Below are positions 61,701 to 64,000 of a stretch of 64,000 nucleotides of DNA, in pieces (the first letter of the stretch is position 1; every line of letters begins with the position of its first letter). The position numbers and the translations under genes are program-made. Origin of the DNA: Molossus alvarezi. Taxonomy: Eukaryota; Chordata; Mammalia; Chiroptera; Molossidae. Below the pieces are notes generated by a model. It had not been told where the DNA came from. It saw only the letters and a list, made by a program, of their open reading frames with translations, and did not search any database. Location: contig CM073898.1 of the NCBI GenBank assembly GCA_037176705.1, positions 23,916,488-23,980,487 on the forward strand, given 5' to 3'.

Positions 61701-63681
61701 TTCTGTCACTATTTGAGATCTAAAGAGGATCTTTCTAGCATACATAGTTTCCTCCATGACATACAAGAAGACAGATATTCCAAAGAGTCACTTTTACAGA
61801 AAGGAAGCTTCTATCCTAGGACAACTGTAAAATAAAAAATGTAGATCACAATTCAATTGTGGAATATGGGATGCCTGGGTGCACGGGGAGAGGGGGATGT
61901 TGCAAAAAGGCCGCAGCACAGAATAAGAGAATAGGCTTTGTATTTAGAATTAGAACTGGGTCTAAAGCCCATTTCTGCCACTTTCTTCCTATGTTACTTT
62001 AATTCTGCAGAACCTCAGTTTCCTTTCCCCTAAAAGAGATACACTTAGTACAATAAAAGGCACTCAATATCTATTAACAAAATAAGATGACCAAAAAAAA
62101 GACCAAAAGTGATAGTGGCAAAAACATGAAAAAGGCAAGTGTCACTAACAGCATCATTAATAAACATGACAGACAAATGTTGCGCATTAACTTATAAGCA
62201 AGCATCAGTCTACGGCATGAGAGAAAAACAAAGGTGTACAAGATAACCACTTTAATGTCACTTTATTTCAAGATCTGGTGTTAATAGTTATTAGAGCTCA
62301 GAGATATCTCACAAAGATATGTGACCAAAAAGGAATTAAGTGCATCCTATCCAATCAACACACTCATTTTTTTCATTCATATTCAATATTTATAGAAAGG
62401 CTTTGATTAAAATTTGGATAATAAATCTAACTTTTCCAAATTTAATCCGTTTTTCTTTCAAATTAATACAAAAGTAGTATGTTTTCCCACTTTAAACAAA
62501 TAATATTTGATACATACTTTACTTTGGCAACAAAATCACATTATAAACAACTGTTTTGATAACTGTGCTTTTCCTAGATAAGTTGGCTTTACTAAATAGC
62601 TACTTCCTCATTCACTGATAAAATGTCACCTTTCCTTTAAGGGGCAGATTGAGTCTTTTAAAGTTTTTGCAAGTATCTTTTTAATTACTCACTACAACGT
62701 CTCATTTGAAAAAAAAAAAATCAAAAGATTAAGAACACGTTATTTATAAAAAGAAAATGCATAAATCATATTTAAGACCAAAATGAAGGCACTAGTGAAA
62801 AATCCACTTATTAAATACTAGTGAAATCTCATTTTCTTTTAACTTTGATTAAATGAAAAATAGGTATGTGGAGACATTTTACTATTCTCTTCCCATCATC
62901 AAAAGGAATGGCTGGCAAGCATCCACTTTGGAAATGATAGATTTAAACTATTCACAAGTGACCTCAAAAGTCCAAAACAGATGGCAAATTTCATTTTACT
63001 GAGGCACAAACCTGAATACGAGTTTCAAACATGATATGCAAGGACCAGACACTGAGCTGGTGAGTGGGTCTAGCCCACCACCTGACATATGAACCTCAAT
63101 CCAGCTTTGTTCCCTTTTTATAGTCTCAAATACTCATTTGGGAAAATCAAAAAGTTCTTCAATCAACTAAAATCAACTAAAAACAGAAAGTTTAAAAACA
63201 CAAAATTCACATATAAATACTCATTAACCTTATATTAAAACTTGTATATTCATGTCTAAAAGATGCAAAGTGTAACTTTAAGAGTATAAAATTCTTTAAA
63301 CTATAAATTTAAGTGTATAAGAAAATCTAGGTTAAAACTGTACTCTTTTTGATGAAGCTAAAATTATAAAAATAATTTCTTCTTGATAATTATTAATATT
63401 TAATAAAATACAAATTCCACTATAGGGGGGAAAAGAAGTTTAATTTGAAAAAGTAATTCTTAAATTAAGCTTTTTCACAGCAGCAGCAGCATAATAATAT
63501 GAGGTAATAAAGTTAAAAATACAAAACAAAAATAATCTCATGAAAAAAAAATCTCATGAAAATATATGCTTCTTCTTTTTACTTTGACTACAAGTTACTT
63601 ACTGTCTGAGTAGTTGTCGACCTTGTTTCCACATTAACTGGCTATTTTGTTGTGGCTGCACCTCTGTTTCATTACCTTCAT
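23953..63681 (-). CDS. STRN3: Striatin-3 (SG2NA), partial gene: 15 coding exons to the stop codon
   Basis: Striatin-3 is the regulatory B''' subunit of PP2A and the scaffold of STRIPAK complexes, which bring PP2A together with MOB4, STRIP and GCKIII kinases; it is found in cytoplasm and nucleus. Fifteen exons on the minus strand join in one frame (1931 nt, 642 complete residues plus stop), each bounded by AG and GT except one GC donor. Recognised features are a basic calmodulin-binding stretch ([15 protein letters not shown], exons 4-5), a long acidic linker, and seven WD40 blades in exons 11-18 ending KVFV-stop. Paralog choice: [34 protein letters not shown] and [16 protein letters not shown] are STRN3-type, not STRN or STRN4. 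From memory the human long form is 797 residues in 18 exons, so about 155 N-terminal residues (exons 1-3) lie beyond 64000. No frameshift or stop interrupts the exons, so the gene looks functional. Confidence 0.97.
24211..24297 (-). CDS. STRN3: STRN3 exon 17 (WD40 blade 6)
   Basis: 87-nt exon between aaag and gtaagt. It encodes [20 protein letters not shown] followed by NGLYLMSG, with split codons at both ends. It is separated from the last exon by an intron of only 88 nt (24123-24210). Confidence 0.97.
24976..25193 (+). mobile_element. VES SINE with deletion, perfect TSD
   Basis: Flanked by aaaaccaaatg at 24965-24975 and 25194-25204. Compared with other copies it lacks about 25 bp between the head and the ggttggggtcgtg block. 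In STRN3 intron 16. Confidence 0.94.
25606..25713 (-). CDS. STRN3: STRN3 exon 16 (WD40 blade 5)
   Basis: 108-nt exon between tttag and gtaaga. It encodes [20 protein letters not shown], then [25 protein letters not shown] is a signature of striatin family WD40 domains. A 10-base T run on the plus strand lies in the following intron. Confidence 0.97.
26502..26719 (-). mobile_element. VES SINE, older type, with TSD
   Basis: Minus strand; ends gagtcacaccagccaggc. Flanks tgttaagatactt at 26489-26501 and tgttaaattactt at 26720-26732 match at 11 of 13. In STRN3 intron 15. Confidence 0.9.
26995..27241 (+). mobile_element. VES SINE with perfect TSD
   Basis: Full copy of the cggcctgcggtcc type with tail tcctcgggtgaggac. 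Identical flanks taagggactaggag at 26981-26994 and 27242-27255. Confidence 0.95.
27352..27866 (+). mobile_element. VES SINE (outer copy) split by a second VES in its tail
   Basis: Head at 27352-27530 is the older acatgg/cccatggaccgagag type. Its A-rich tail is broken by another copy at 27555-27820. Outer flanks aaaaattgatgaatct at 27336-27351 and 27867-27882 are identical, so the whole composite sits in one original target site. Confidence 0.88.
27555..27820 (+). mobile_element. VES SINE (inner copy)
   Basis: Starts gtcctggcctgtttgtctca. Flanks atgtatatata at 27544-27554 and 27821-27831 are identical, though they lie in TA-rich tail sequence and could partly be coincidence. Confidence 0.88.
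28171..28441 (+). mobile_element. VES SINE with perfect TSD and (GT)n
   Basis: Flanked by agtcatttga at 28161-28170 and 28442-28451. The CT-rich tract is replaced by (GT)n at about 28331-28361. Confidence 0.94.
30389..30620 (-). mobile_element. VES SINE with perfect TSD
   Basis: Flanked by tcattatatctttt at 30375-30388 and 30621-30634. Part of the head is deleted. It sits about 110 bp from STRN3 exon 15, in intron 15 and sense with the gene. Confidence 0.94.
30748..30888 (-). CDS. STRN3: STRN3 exon 15 (WD40 blade 4)
   Basis: 141-nt exon between tttag and gtatgt. It encodes [20 protein letters not shown], then [20 protein letters not shown] and ESNID. The blade lacks a classical WD dipeptide (IFN instead), as expected for this blade. 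Compared with the human protein as I remember it, Phe replaces Leu near the start and Leu replaces His in SDPSL. Confidence 0.96.
31173..31363 (+). mobile_element. VES SINE, acccatgcacc type, with TSD
   Basis: Starts gtccggccggtgtggctcag. Flanks aaataaatggaa at 31161-31172 and 31364-31375 are identical. In STRN3 intron 14. Confidence 0.93.
31583..31826 (+). mobile_element. Young VES SINE with 17-bp perfect TSD
   Basis: Near-consensus copy of the cggcctgcggtcc type. Flanks at 31566-31582 and 31827-31843 (aaaacctagacactatt) are identical. Confidence 0.97.
32034..32189 (+). mobile_element. Unclassified retroposed insert with perfect TSD
   Basis: A 156-bp GC/CT-rich segment, starting actctcggcgctgttctctc and ending in an A-rich tail (caaaacaaaacaaaatttt). 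Flanks aaaactgtatata at 32021-32033 and 32190-32202 are identical. It has no VES head and no tRNA B-box that I can see. Tail plus TSD indicate L1-mediated retroposition of some RNA, or a 5'-truncated SINE of an unlisted family. Confidence 0.75.
32203..32960 (+). mobile_element. Old L1 3' end fragment
   Basis: Ordered ORF2-tail and 3' region phrases: ccaccaaagaaatgcaaatt, cacccatcagaacggctgaa, ttgttcaaaatagtcaataa, acaacatggatgaatcacaa and cagtgggtacctctgggtgg. Many stops. Confidence 0.8.
33174..33341 (-). CDS. STRN3: STRN3 exon 14 (WD40 blade 3)
   Basis: 168-nt exon between tatag and gtacat. It encodes [20 protein letters not shown], then [20 protein letters not shown] and [15 protein letters not shown]. 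It contains a canonical WD repeat with the GH and LWN landmarks. The sequence identifies the paralog clearly as STRN3. Confidence 0.98.
33890..33906. repeat. Poly(G) run of 17
   Basis: Uninterrupted G run inside STRN3 intron 13; C-rich on the transcribed RNA. Confidence 0.95.
34027..34282 (+). mobile_element. Young VES SINE with perfect TSD
   Basis: Near-consensus copy; flanks aaatgttactgtt at 34014-34026 and 34283-34295 are identical. In STRN3 intron 13. Confidence 0.96.
35077..35280 (+). mobile_element. VES SINE
   Basis: ttccctggcctgtttggctc through ctctctctaaaaatatcaat. Mixed features of both VES types; no clear TSD. Confidence 0.88.
35281..36430. other. STRN3 intron 13, unique part
   Basis: No repeat recognised. 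An open frame at 35480-35758 is rich in Glu and Lys but has no family match or splice support. Confidence 0.45.
36457..36578 (-). CDS. STRN3: STRN3 exon 13 (WD40 blade 2)
   Basis: 122-nt exon between cgcag and gtatgt. It encodes [20 protein letters not shown], then [20 protein letters not shown]. The GW replaces the usual WD/WN at the blade end, as in other striatins. It closes with the first base of the Asp codon shared with exon 14. Confidence 0.96.
36740..36920. mobile_element. hAT-Charlie-like DNA transposon fossil
   Basis: ttaataaactatggcctgtg, gggttaaatccagccagtgg and tgtggcctgcaaagtctaca follow the order of a common mammalian hAT-Charlie family. Internally deleted and diverged. Confidence 0.65.
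37027..37283 (+). mobile_element. VES SINE, diverged
   Basis: agccctagccagttcagttc to gaaaaatatcctcaggtgg. Flanks are only loosely similar (aagaagttattgg / aaagaattcttgg). Confidence 0.88.
37607..37654 (-). CDS. STRN3: STRN3 exon 12 (48-nt microexon-like)
   Basis: A small 48-nt exon between tttag and gtaagt, encoding [15 protein letters not shown] with split codons on both sides. It carries the start of WD40 blade 2 and would be missed by ORF-length methods. Acceptor and donor phases agree exactly with exons 11 and 13. Confidence 0.95.
37735..37915 (-). repeat. MIR SINE fossil
   Basis: Reverse-strand MIR order: ccagttctgctattaattaa, tgaggcaaattatttaatct, then gactgtgcacatagaatttc and agtaaatggt. 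Confidence 0.65.
38629..39036 (+). other. Unassigned Lys-rich open frame, possible processed pseudogene
   Basis: An uninterrupted 135-codon frame in STRN3 intron 11, on the strand opposite to the gene. It reads like coding sequence ([30 protein letters not shown]), contains no SINE or L1 match I can name, and has no flanking splice sites. I do not recognise the family. It could be a retrocopy fragment or chance; I see no poly(A) tail or TSD. Confidence 0.3.
39294..39469 (-). CDS. STRN3: STRN3 exon 11 (WD40 blade 1)
   Basis: 176-nt exon between taatag and gtgaga. It encodes [20 protein letters not shown], then a full WD repeat with [20 protein letters not shown] and a WN dipeptide at its end, then LQKTAPAK. 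It ends with two bases of a Lys codon completed by exon 12. Confidence 0.97.
40275..40489 (+). repeat. MIR SINE fossil
   Basis: cttaacatgcattaactcaa, ctttacagacaagacatgta, taagtgacttgccctttgta and aggatttaaacccaagcaga follow the MIR consensus order. Confidence 0.85.
40491..40678 (-). mobile_element. VES SINE, older copy
   Basis: T-run to gagcaatccggtcagggcc. Its left flank (agagactgctacattct, 40474-40490) resembles the sequence just after its other end, consistent with an old TSD. Confidence 0.88.
40694..40934 (-). mobile_element. VES SINE inserted next to the previous one
   Basis: Full minus-strand copy. Flanks ccagagactacactctt at 40677-40693 and 40935-40951 are identical and include the last bases of the neighbouring SINE, so this copy came second. 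Confidence 0.95.
41296..41506 (-). mobile_element. VES SINE, older type
   Basis: attgattggctgcctcctgc to aagctacactggccaggc. Approximate TSD (gacagttgactt / aacagatgactt). In STRN3 intron 10. Confidence 0.88.
42000..42157 (+). mobile_element. VES SINE with most of the head deleted
   Basis: gcccagctgggtggctcatg joins directly to ccccggttgtaggctcaatc, so about 50 bp of the tRNA-like head are missing. The tail caataaaaacatattt-like region is intact. Confidence 0.8.
42158..43230. other. STRN3 intron 10, no further feature recognised
   Basis: Short frames on both strands without family match. I see no SINE or LTR. Confidence 0.45.
43277..43413 (-). CDS. STRN3: STRN3 exon 10 (lead into WD40 domain)
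   Basis: 137-nt exon between tttcag and gtgagt. It encodes [20 protein letters not shown] and then [20 protein letters not shown], ending LTYD at a codon boundary. This conserved linker precedes the first WD40 blade. Its upstream intron (about 5.5 kb) contains the HAL1-like insertion and several VES SINEs. Confidence 0.96.
43929..46084 (+). mobile_element. Half-L1 (HAL1-like) element with ORF1 but no ORF2, perfect TSD
   Basis: Begins gggacttccggtcaagatgg, a typical L1 5' start, and has an 850-bp GC-rich 5' UTR-like region, an L1 ORF1 region (44784-45704), then about 350 bp of 3' UTR with a G-rich tract and aacaataaagatt before the A-tail. The whole of ORF2 is absent. Flanks agaaggtagcactag at 43914-43928 and 46085-46099 are identical, so this is a complete insertion, not a deleted locus. 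The site (att|agaa) fits L1 endonuclease preference. HAL1 elements of this structure are known in mammals. It lies in STRN3 intron 9... reading from the gene, between exons 9 and 10, antisense to it. Confidence 0.88.
44784..45704 (+). pseudogene. L1 ORF1 (RNA-binding chaperone) of the HAL1-like element, two compensating frameshifts
   Basis: ORF1p is the trimeric RNA-binding protein of L1 particles. The start ATG at 44784 opens one frame, the frame moves near 44820-44839, and it returns near a run of six A at about 45122-45127; the final frame ends at the stop 45702-45704. Total span 921 nt equals 307 codons, so the two indels cancel in length. Segments show the expected ORF1 order: coiled-coil part ([20 protein letters not shown]), then [18 protein letters not shown] of the RRM, then [10 protein letters not shown] and [16 protein letters not shown] of the C-terminal domain. 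As it stands the protein would be truncated. Confidence 0.88.
46256..46513 (+). mobile_element. Young VES SINE with 15-bp perfect TSD
   Basis: Near-consensus copy. Flanks agaatgtttattttc at 46241-46255 and 46514-46528 are identical. Confidence 0.97.
46709..46921 (+). mobile_element. VES SINE, acccatgcacc type
   Basis: gtccggctggtgtggctcag to ctctctctaaaaccaataaa. Short flanking match (aaatgcca / taatgcca). Confidence 0.9.
47140..47391 (+). mobile_element. VES SINE, cccatggac type
   Basis: gcctggttggtatggctcag to atcaataaaaacatattt. Directly followed by another copy. Confidence 0.9.
47395..47636 (+). mobile_element. VES SINE, cggcctgtagtcc type
   Basis: gagccctgtccggtttggct to tcctcgggtgaggataaaa. 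It starts in the A-tail of the preceding copy, so it is the later insertion. Confidence 0.92.
47690..47815 (+). mobile_element. L1/HAL1 3' end fragment
   Basis: aatggacacagacaacagtg, a G-rich tract, gtgtcaatggaggaag and acctgtaatattttcagcag match the 3' UTRs at 45940-46060 and 54550-54650. 5'-truncated. Confidence 0.8.
48005..48233 (+). mobile_element. VES SINE, acccatgcatc type
   Basis: ttttgcacagctggtgtggc to ctctctttaaaatcaaataa. Flanks ttaggaaagcag (from 47992) and ttaggaaaacag (from 48233) match at 11 of 12. Confidence 0.9.
48237..48900. other. STRN3 intron 9, part next to exon 9, no feature recognised
   Basis: No repeat or open frame of note. Confidence 0.5.
48920..48921 (-). other. 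STRN3: Non-canonical GC splice donor of STRN3 intron 9
   Basis: Read on the minus strand, the exon ends gatgaag and the intron begins gcaagtat. No GT donor nearby joins correctly to exon 10, whose first two bases must complete a Val codon. The consensus around the GC (AG|GCAAGT) is what is usually seen at functional GC-AG introns. Confidence 0.88.
48922..49065 (-). CDS. STRN3: STRN3 exon 9, with a GC splice donor
   Basis: 144-nt exon. The frame requires the acceptor ggctag at 49066-49071, giving [20 protein letters not shown] and then [20 protein letters not shown]; the nearer caatag would shift the frame. The intron that follows begins GCAAGT instead of GTAAGT, with AG before it. Both exon ends are in phase 1, as for exon 8, so exons 8 and 9 together (255 nt) form a frame-neutral cassette. 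Confidence 0.95.
49066..51659. other. STRN3 intron 8, no repeat recognised
   Basis: About 2.6 kb of AT-rich sequence free of VES and L1 copies, unlike most other introns here. The pyrimidine tract before exon 9 (minus strand, about 49070-49105) is long and clean. Confidence 0.5.
51660..51770 (-). CDS. STRN3: STRN3 exon 8 (alternatively skipped in SG2NA-alpha)
   Basis: 111-nt exon between tttag and gtaagt. It encodes [20 protein letters not shown] and then [16 protein letters not shown], a strongly basic tail. It starts and ends after the first base of a codon, so it can be skipped without shifting the frame. In established work the alpha form of SG2NA lacks exons 8 and 9; the exon count here (this is the fifth of 15, numbered back from 18) agrees. 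Confidence 0.95.
52637..52872 (+). mobile_element. VES SINE
   Basis: tgccctggccggttggctca to tcctcatgtgaggataaaa, cggcctgcagtcc type. No clear TSD. In STRN3 intron 7. Confidence 0.93.
52873..53609. other. STRN3 intron 7, unique part
   Basis: 53190-53500 is GC-richer and has overlapping short frames on both strands, but none resembles a known family. Confidence 0.45.
53610..53812 (+). mobile_element. VES SINE, acccatgcacc type, abutting an L1 end
   Basis: gcccggctggtgtggctcac to cttcccccctctaaaa. Its A-tail runs straight into L1 ORF2 sequence at about 53813. Confidence 0.92.
53813..54690 (+). mobile_element. 5'-truncated L1 3' end (ORF2 C-terminus plus 3' UTR)
   Basis: Encodes the C-terminal ORF2 region with one frameshift or stop per few hundred bases: [55 protein letters not shown] and later [16 protein letters not shown]. 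This is followed by the same G-rich 3' UTR as the HAL1-like element (gaacttatatgcatg, caatggacatggacaacaaa) and an A-tail. Less diverged than the other L1 pieces in the window. Confidence 0.92.
54946..55073 (-). mobile_element. VES SINE fragment lacking its head
   Basis: aaatcctcacctgaggatat, ctatttatcttctgagacac and gggacaaaccgaaaccaagg; it stops at the start of the tRNA-like head. Confidence 0.82.
55075..55349. mobile_element. hAT-like non-autonomous element, copy 1
   Basis: Shares ordered text with 60058-60318: catggcacac, gacaatctaagg-like block, gtgcccctgactaaataatc and the end ccagttgaaaatcgctg. The right end is the reverse complement of the left end of copy 2. Its own left end is lost next to the VES fragment. 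Confidence 0.72.
55522..55806 (+). mobile_element. VES SINE with expanded (CT)n
   Basis: agccctggcgggtctggctc to tcctcaggtgaggattt, with about 25 CT units at 55689-55737. In STRN3 intron 7, 148 bp past exon 7's donor. Confidence 0.93.
55954..56089 (-). CDS. STRN3: STRN3 exon 7
   Basis: 136-nt exon encoding [20 protein letters not shown], then [20 protein letters not shown] and DGTDW. Two acceptors are visible; cattag at 56090-56095 keeps the frame and matches STRN3, while the AG eight bases downstream would break it. The donor is ggg|gtaagg. The KEFDFLVT block is conserved across striatins. It is flanked downstream by a VES SINE with a long (CT)n tract at 55522-55806. Confidence 0.95.
56302..56529 (+). 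mobile_element. VES SINE
   Basis: tgccctggccggtttcactc to tctatctgaagataaatgca. Approximate TSD (aaaacactgg / aaaacattgg). In STRN3 intron 6. Confidence 0.92.
56530..57186. other. STRN3 intron 6, no feature recognised
   Basis: AT-rich; short frames only. Confidence 0.45.
57191..57447 (+). mobile_element. VES SINE with TSD
   Basis: ccctagccagtctggctcaa to tcctcaggtgaggattac. Flanks aatcagcttatag at 57178-57190 and 57448-57460 are identical. Confidence 0.92.
57915..58090 (+). repeat. MIR SINE fossil
   Basis: tatttatccttcacaaaatc, cttattttacaaactaaaaa and cagctaattagtaacagaat follow MIR order. Confidence 0.7.
58091..58770. other. STRN3 intron 6, purine-rich stretch
   Basis: 58200-58320 is strongly purine-rich on the plus strand. 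No gene or mobile element recognised. Confidence 0.45.
58786..59049 (+). mobile_element. VES SINE with TSD
   Basis: gccctggccagtttggctca to gtctttgggtaaggataaaa. Flanks agagtttaggttaa at 58772-58785 and agggtttaggttaa at 59050-59063 match at 13 of 14. Confidence 0.94.
59082..59187 (-). mobile_element. Short VES SINE: head plus tail only, perfect TSD
   Basis: 106 bp on the minus strand. Complete tRNA-like head (from cctgaccggtttggctcagc) passes directly from ggggcatgtacc into an A/(CAA)n tail; the CT-rich and gaggata parts of normal VES are absent. Flanks catgtattattttt at 59068-59081 and 59188-59201 are identical, so it inserted in this short form. Confidence 0.9.
59255..59390 (-). CDS. STRN3: STRN3 exon 6 (acidic linker)
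   Basis: 136-nt exon between accag and gtgagt, ending on a codon boundary. It encodes [16 protein letters not shown] and then an acidic run, [13 protein letters not shown], followed by [10 protein letters not shown]. The acidic segment is typical of the flexible region between the coiled coil and the WD40 domain. A short minus-strand SINE lies only about 67 bp into the following intron. Confidence 0.95.
59836..59951 (+). mobile_element. 5'-truncated VES SINE tail
   Basis: CT-rich tract, atgctatctaaaaatcaatg, atatccttgggtgatgatta and a (CAA)n end. No head. Confidence 0.8.
60058..60318. mobile_element. hAT-like non-autonomous element, copy 2
   Basis: Left end cagcgattttcaacc and right end ggttgaaaattggta are inverted repeats. 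8-bp flanks ctcttgaa (60050-60057) and cactagaa (60319-60326) match at 6 of 8, the duplication length of hAT elements. Copy 1 is at 55075-55349. Confidence 0.75.
60418..60480 (+). mobile_element. 5'-truncated VES SINE tail
   Basis: cctctttctctaaaatcagt, atatcctcgggtgagaataa and an A-rich tail. Confidence 0.75.
60481..61085. other. STRN3 intron 5, no feature recognised
   Basis: AT-rich sequence next to the donor of exon 5; no repeat or reading frame of note. Confidence 0.45.
61086..61253 (-). CDS. STRN3: STRN3 exon 5
   Basis: 168-nt exon between cacag and gtaagt. It encodes [20 protein letters not shown], then a short loop and [18 protein letters not shown]. The first part completes the conserved striatin region after the coiled coil; the second is a divergent linker that distinguishes STRN3 from STRN. 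It ends with two bases of a Gly codon. Confidence 0.96.
61513..61580 (+). mobile_element. L1/HAL1 3' terminal fragment
   Basis: ctacatctgtaatactgtca and acaataaagatacac followed by an A-rich tail match the last 60 bp of the HAL1-like element. Confidence 0.65.
61930..62080 (-). repeat. MIR SINE fossil
   Basis: aactgggtctaaagcccatt, cttcctatgttactttaatt and cagaacctcagtttcctttc follow the reverse-strand MIR order. Confidence 0.65.
62081..63602. other. STRN3 intron 4, no further feature recognised
   Basis: AT-rich unique sequence with no SINE or L1. Confidence 0.5.
63603..63681 (-). CDS. STRN3: STRN3 exon 4 (start of calmodulin-binding region)
   Basis: 79-nt exon between ttctag and gtaagt. 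It begins with the last two bases of a split codon and ends with the first two bases of a Gln codon. It encodes [20 protein letters not shown] followed by RQLLR. The WKQGRQLLR part is the start of the striatin calmodulin-binding helix, which is completed in the next exon. Intron 3 runs from here to the right edge of the window. Confidence 0.95.
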
Positions 63682-64000
63682 CTAGAAAACATTAAATTAT
63701 AATAAAACCGATTTGTCATATACATTAGAGGTCATCTCAATTCATAAAAAATATCCAAAAAAATTCTATAAGATTAAGAATATGTGAAAGTATACCGTAA
63801 GGTATGTTTCAGGAGAATAAAAATTCTTCTTTTATGTCAAATTCCCATAACAAAACGCCAAGTTCATTACTATTACTGAATTCCCCTCAGAGTTACAGAA
63901 TTAAAATAAAGGCATTTTCCAAAACTTTAGGCAGCTTGAGAATGTTCCTCCAGGACAAAGACCTATCCAAATCAAGTCACATTCCCATCATGGGGGTGCC
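63682..64000. other. STRN3 intron 3 (partial)
   Basis: Sequence upstream of exon 4 on the minus strand; no exon or repeat seen before the window ends. Confidence 0.6.

Noticed and set aside
23953..63681. Assignment to STRN or STRN4 instead of STRN3
   Set aside because: Linker and WD40 sequences ([38 protein letters not shown]) are those of STRN3 as I know the family.

Overview
This is mammalian nuclear DNA, almost certainly from a bat. It is AT-rich and intron-dominated, and it carries more than thirty copies of a tRNA-derived SINE. These copies start near gccctggccggtttggctca and end in a CT-rich tract, a gaggata-type motif and an A-tail, which is the VES family of yangochiropteran (vespertilionid-type) bats. 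Two VES types alternate: one with ...cggcctgcggtcc... heads and one with ...acccatgcaccaagagg... heads. Several copies have perfect 13-17 bp target-site duplications (TSDs), so the family was active recently.

The only host gene I can support is STRN3 (striatin-3, SG2NA), on the minus strand. Fifteen coding exons lie between 63681 and the stop codon at 23955..23953. They join in frame (1931 nt, 642 complete residues) and appear to be exons 4-18 of an 18-exon gene. They cover the calmodulin-binding segment, the acidic linker, the alternatively spliced exons 8/9 and the seven-blade WD40 domain. The N-terminal exons (caveolin-binding and coiled-coil) lie beyond the right edge. STRN3 is the B''' scaffold of PP2A in the STRIPAK complex.

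Layout: 1-5300 is mostly unique sequence with ancient MIR/L2-like fossils. 5330-12640 is a patchwork of old L1 pieces in both orientations, with nested VES SINEs and an MLT2-like LTR. 12779-13214 is a GC-rich solo LTR with its own TATA box and poly(A) signal, and 13359-13481 is a small inverted-repeat DNA element. About 16.6-23.9 kb is a repeat-poor block downstream of STRN3. 23.6-64 kb is STRN3 with repeat-rich introns.

Main points of interest: a half-L1 (HAL1-like) element with ORF1, no ORF2 and a perfect TSD in intron 9; two VES copies reduced to the tRNA-like head plus tail with the same truncation point and shared substitutions; an unclassified 156-bp retroposon with a perfect TSD; the solo LTR; a GC-AG intron after STRN3 exon 9; and a composite of two VES copies inside one outer TSD. 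I see no prokaryotic genes, no CRISPR and no functional RNA gene. Family names and comparisons with human are from memory and were not searched.
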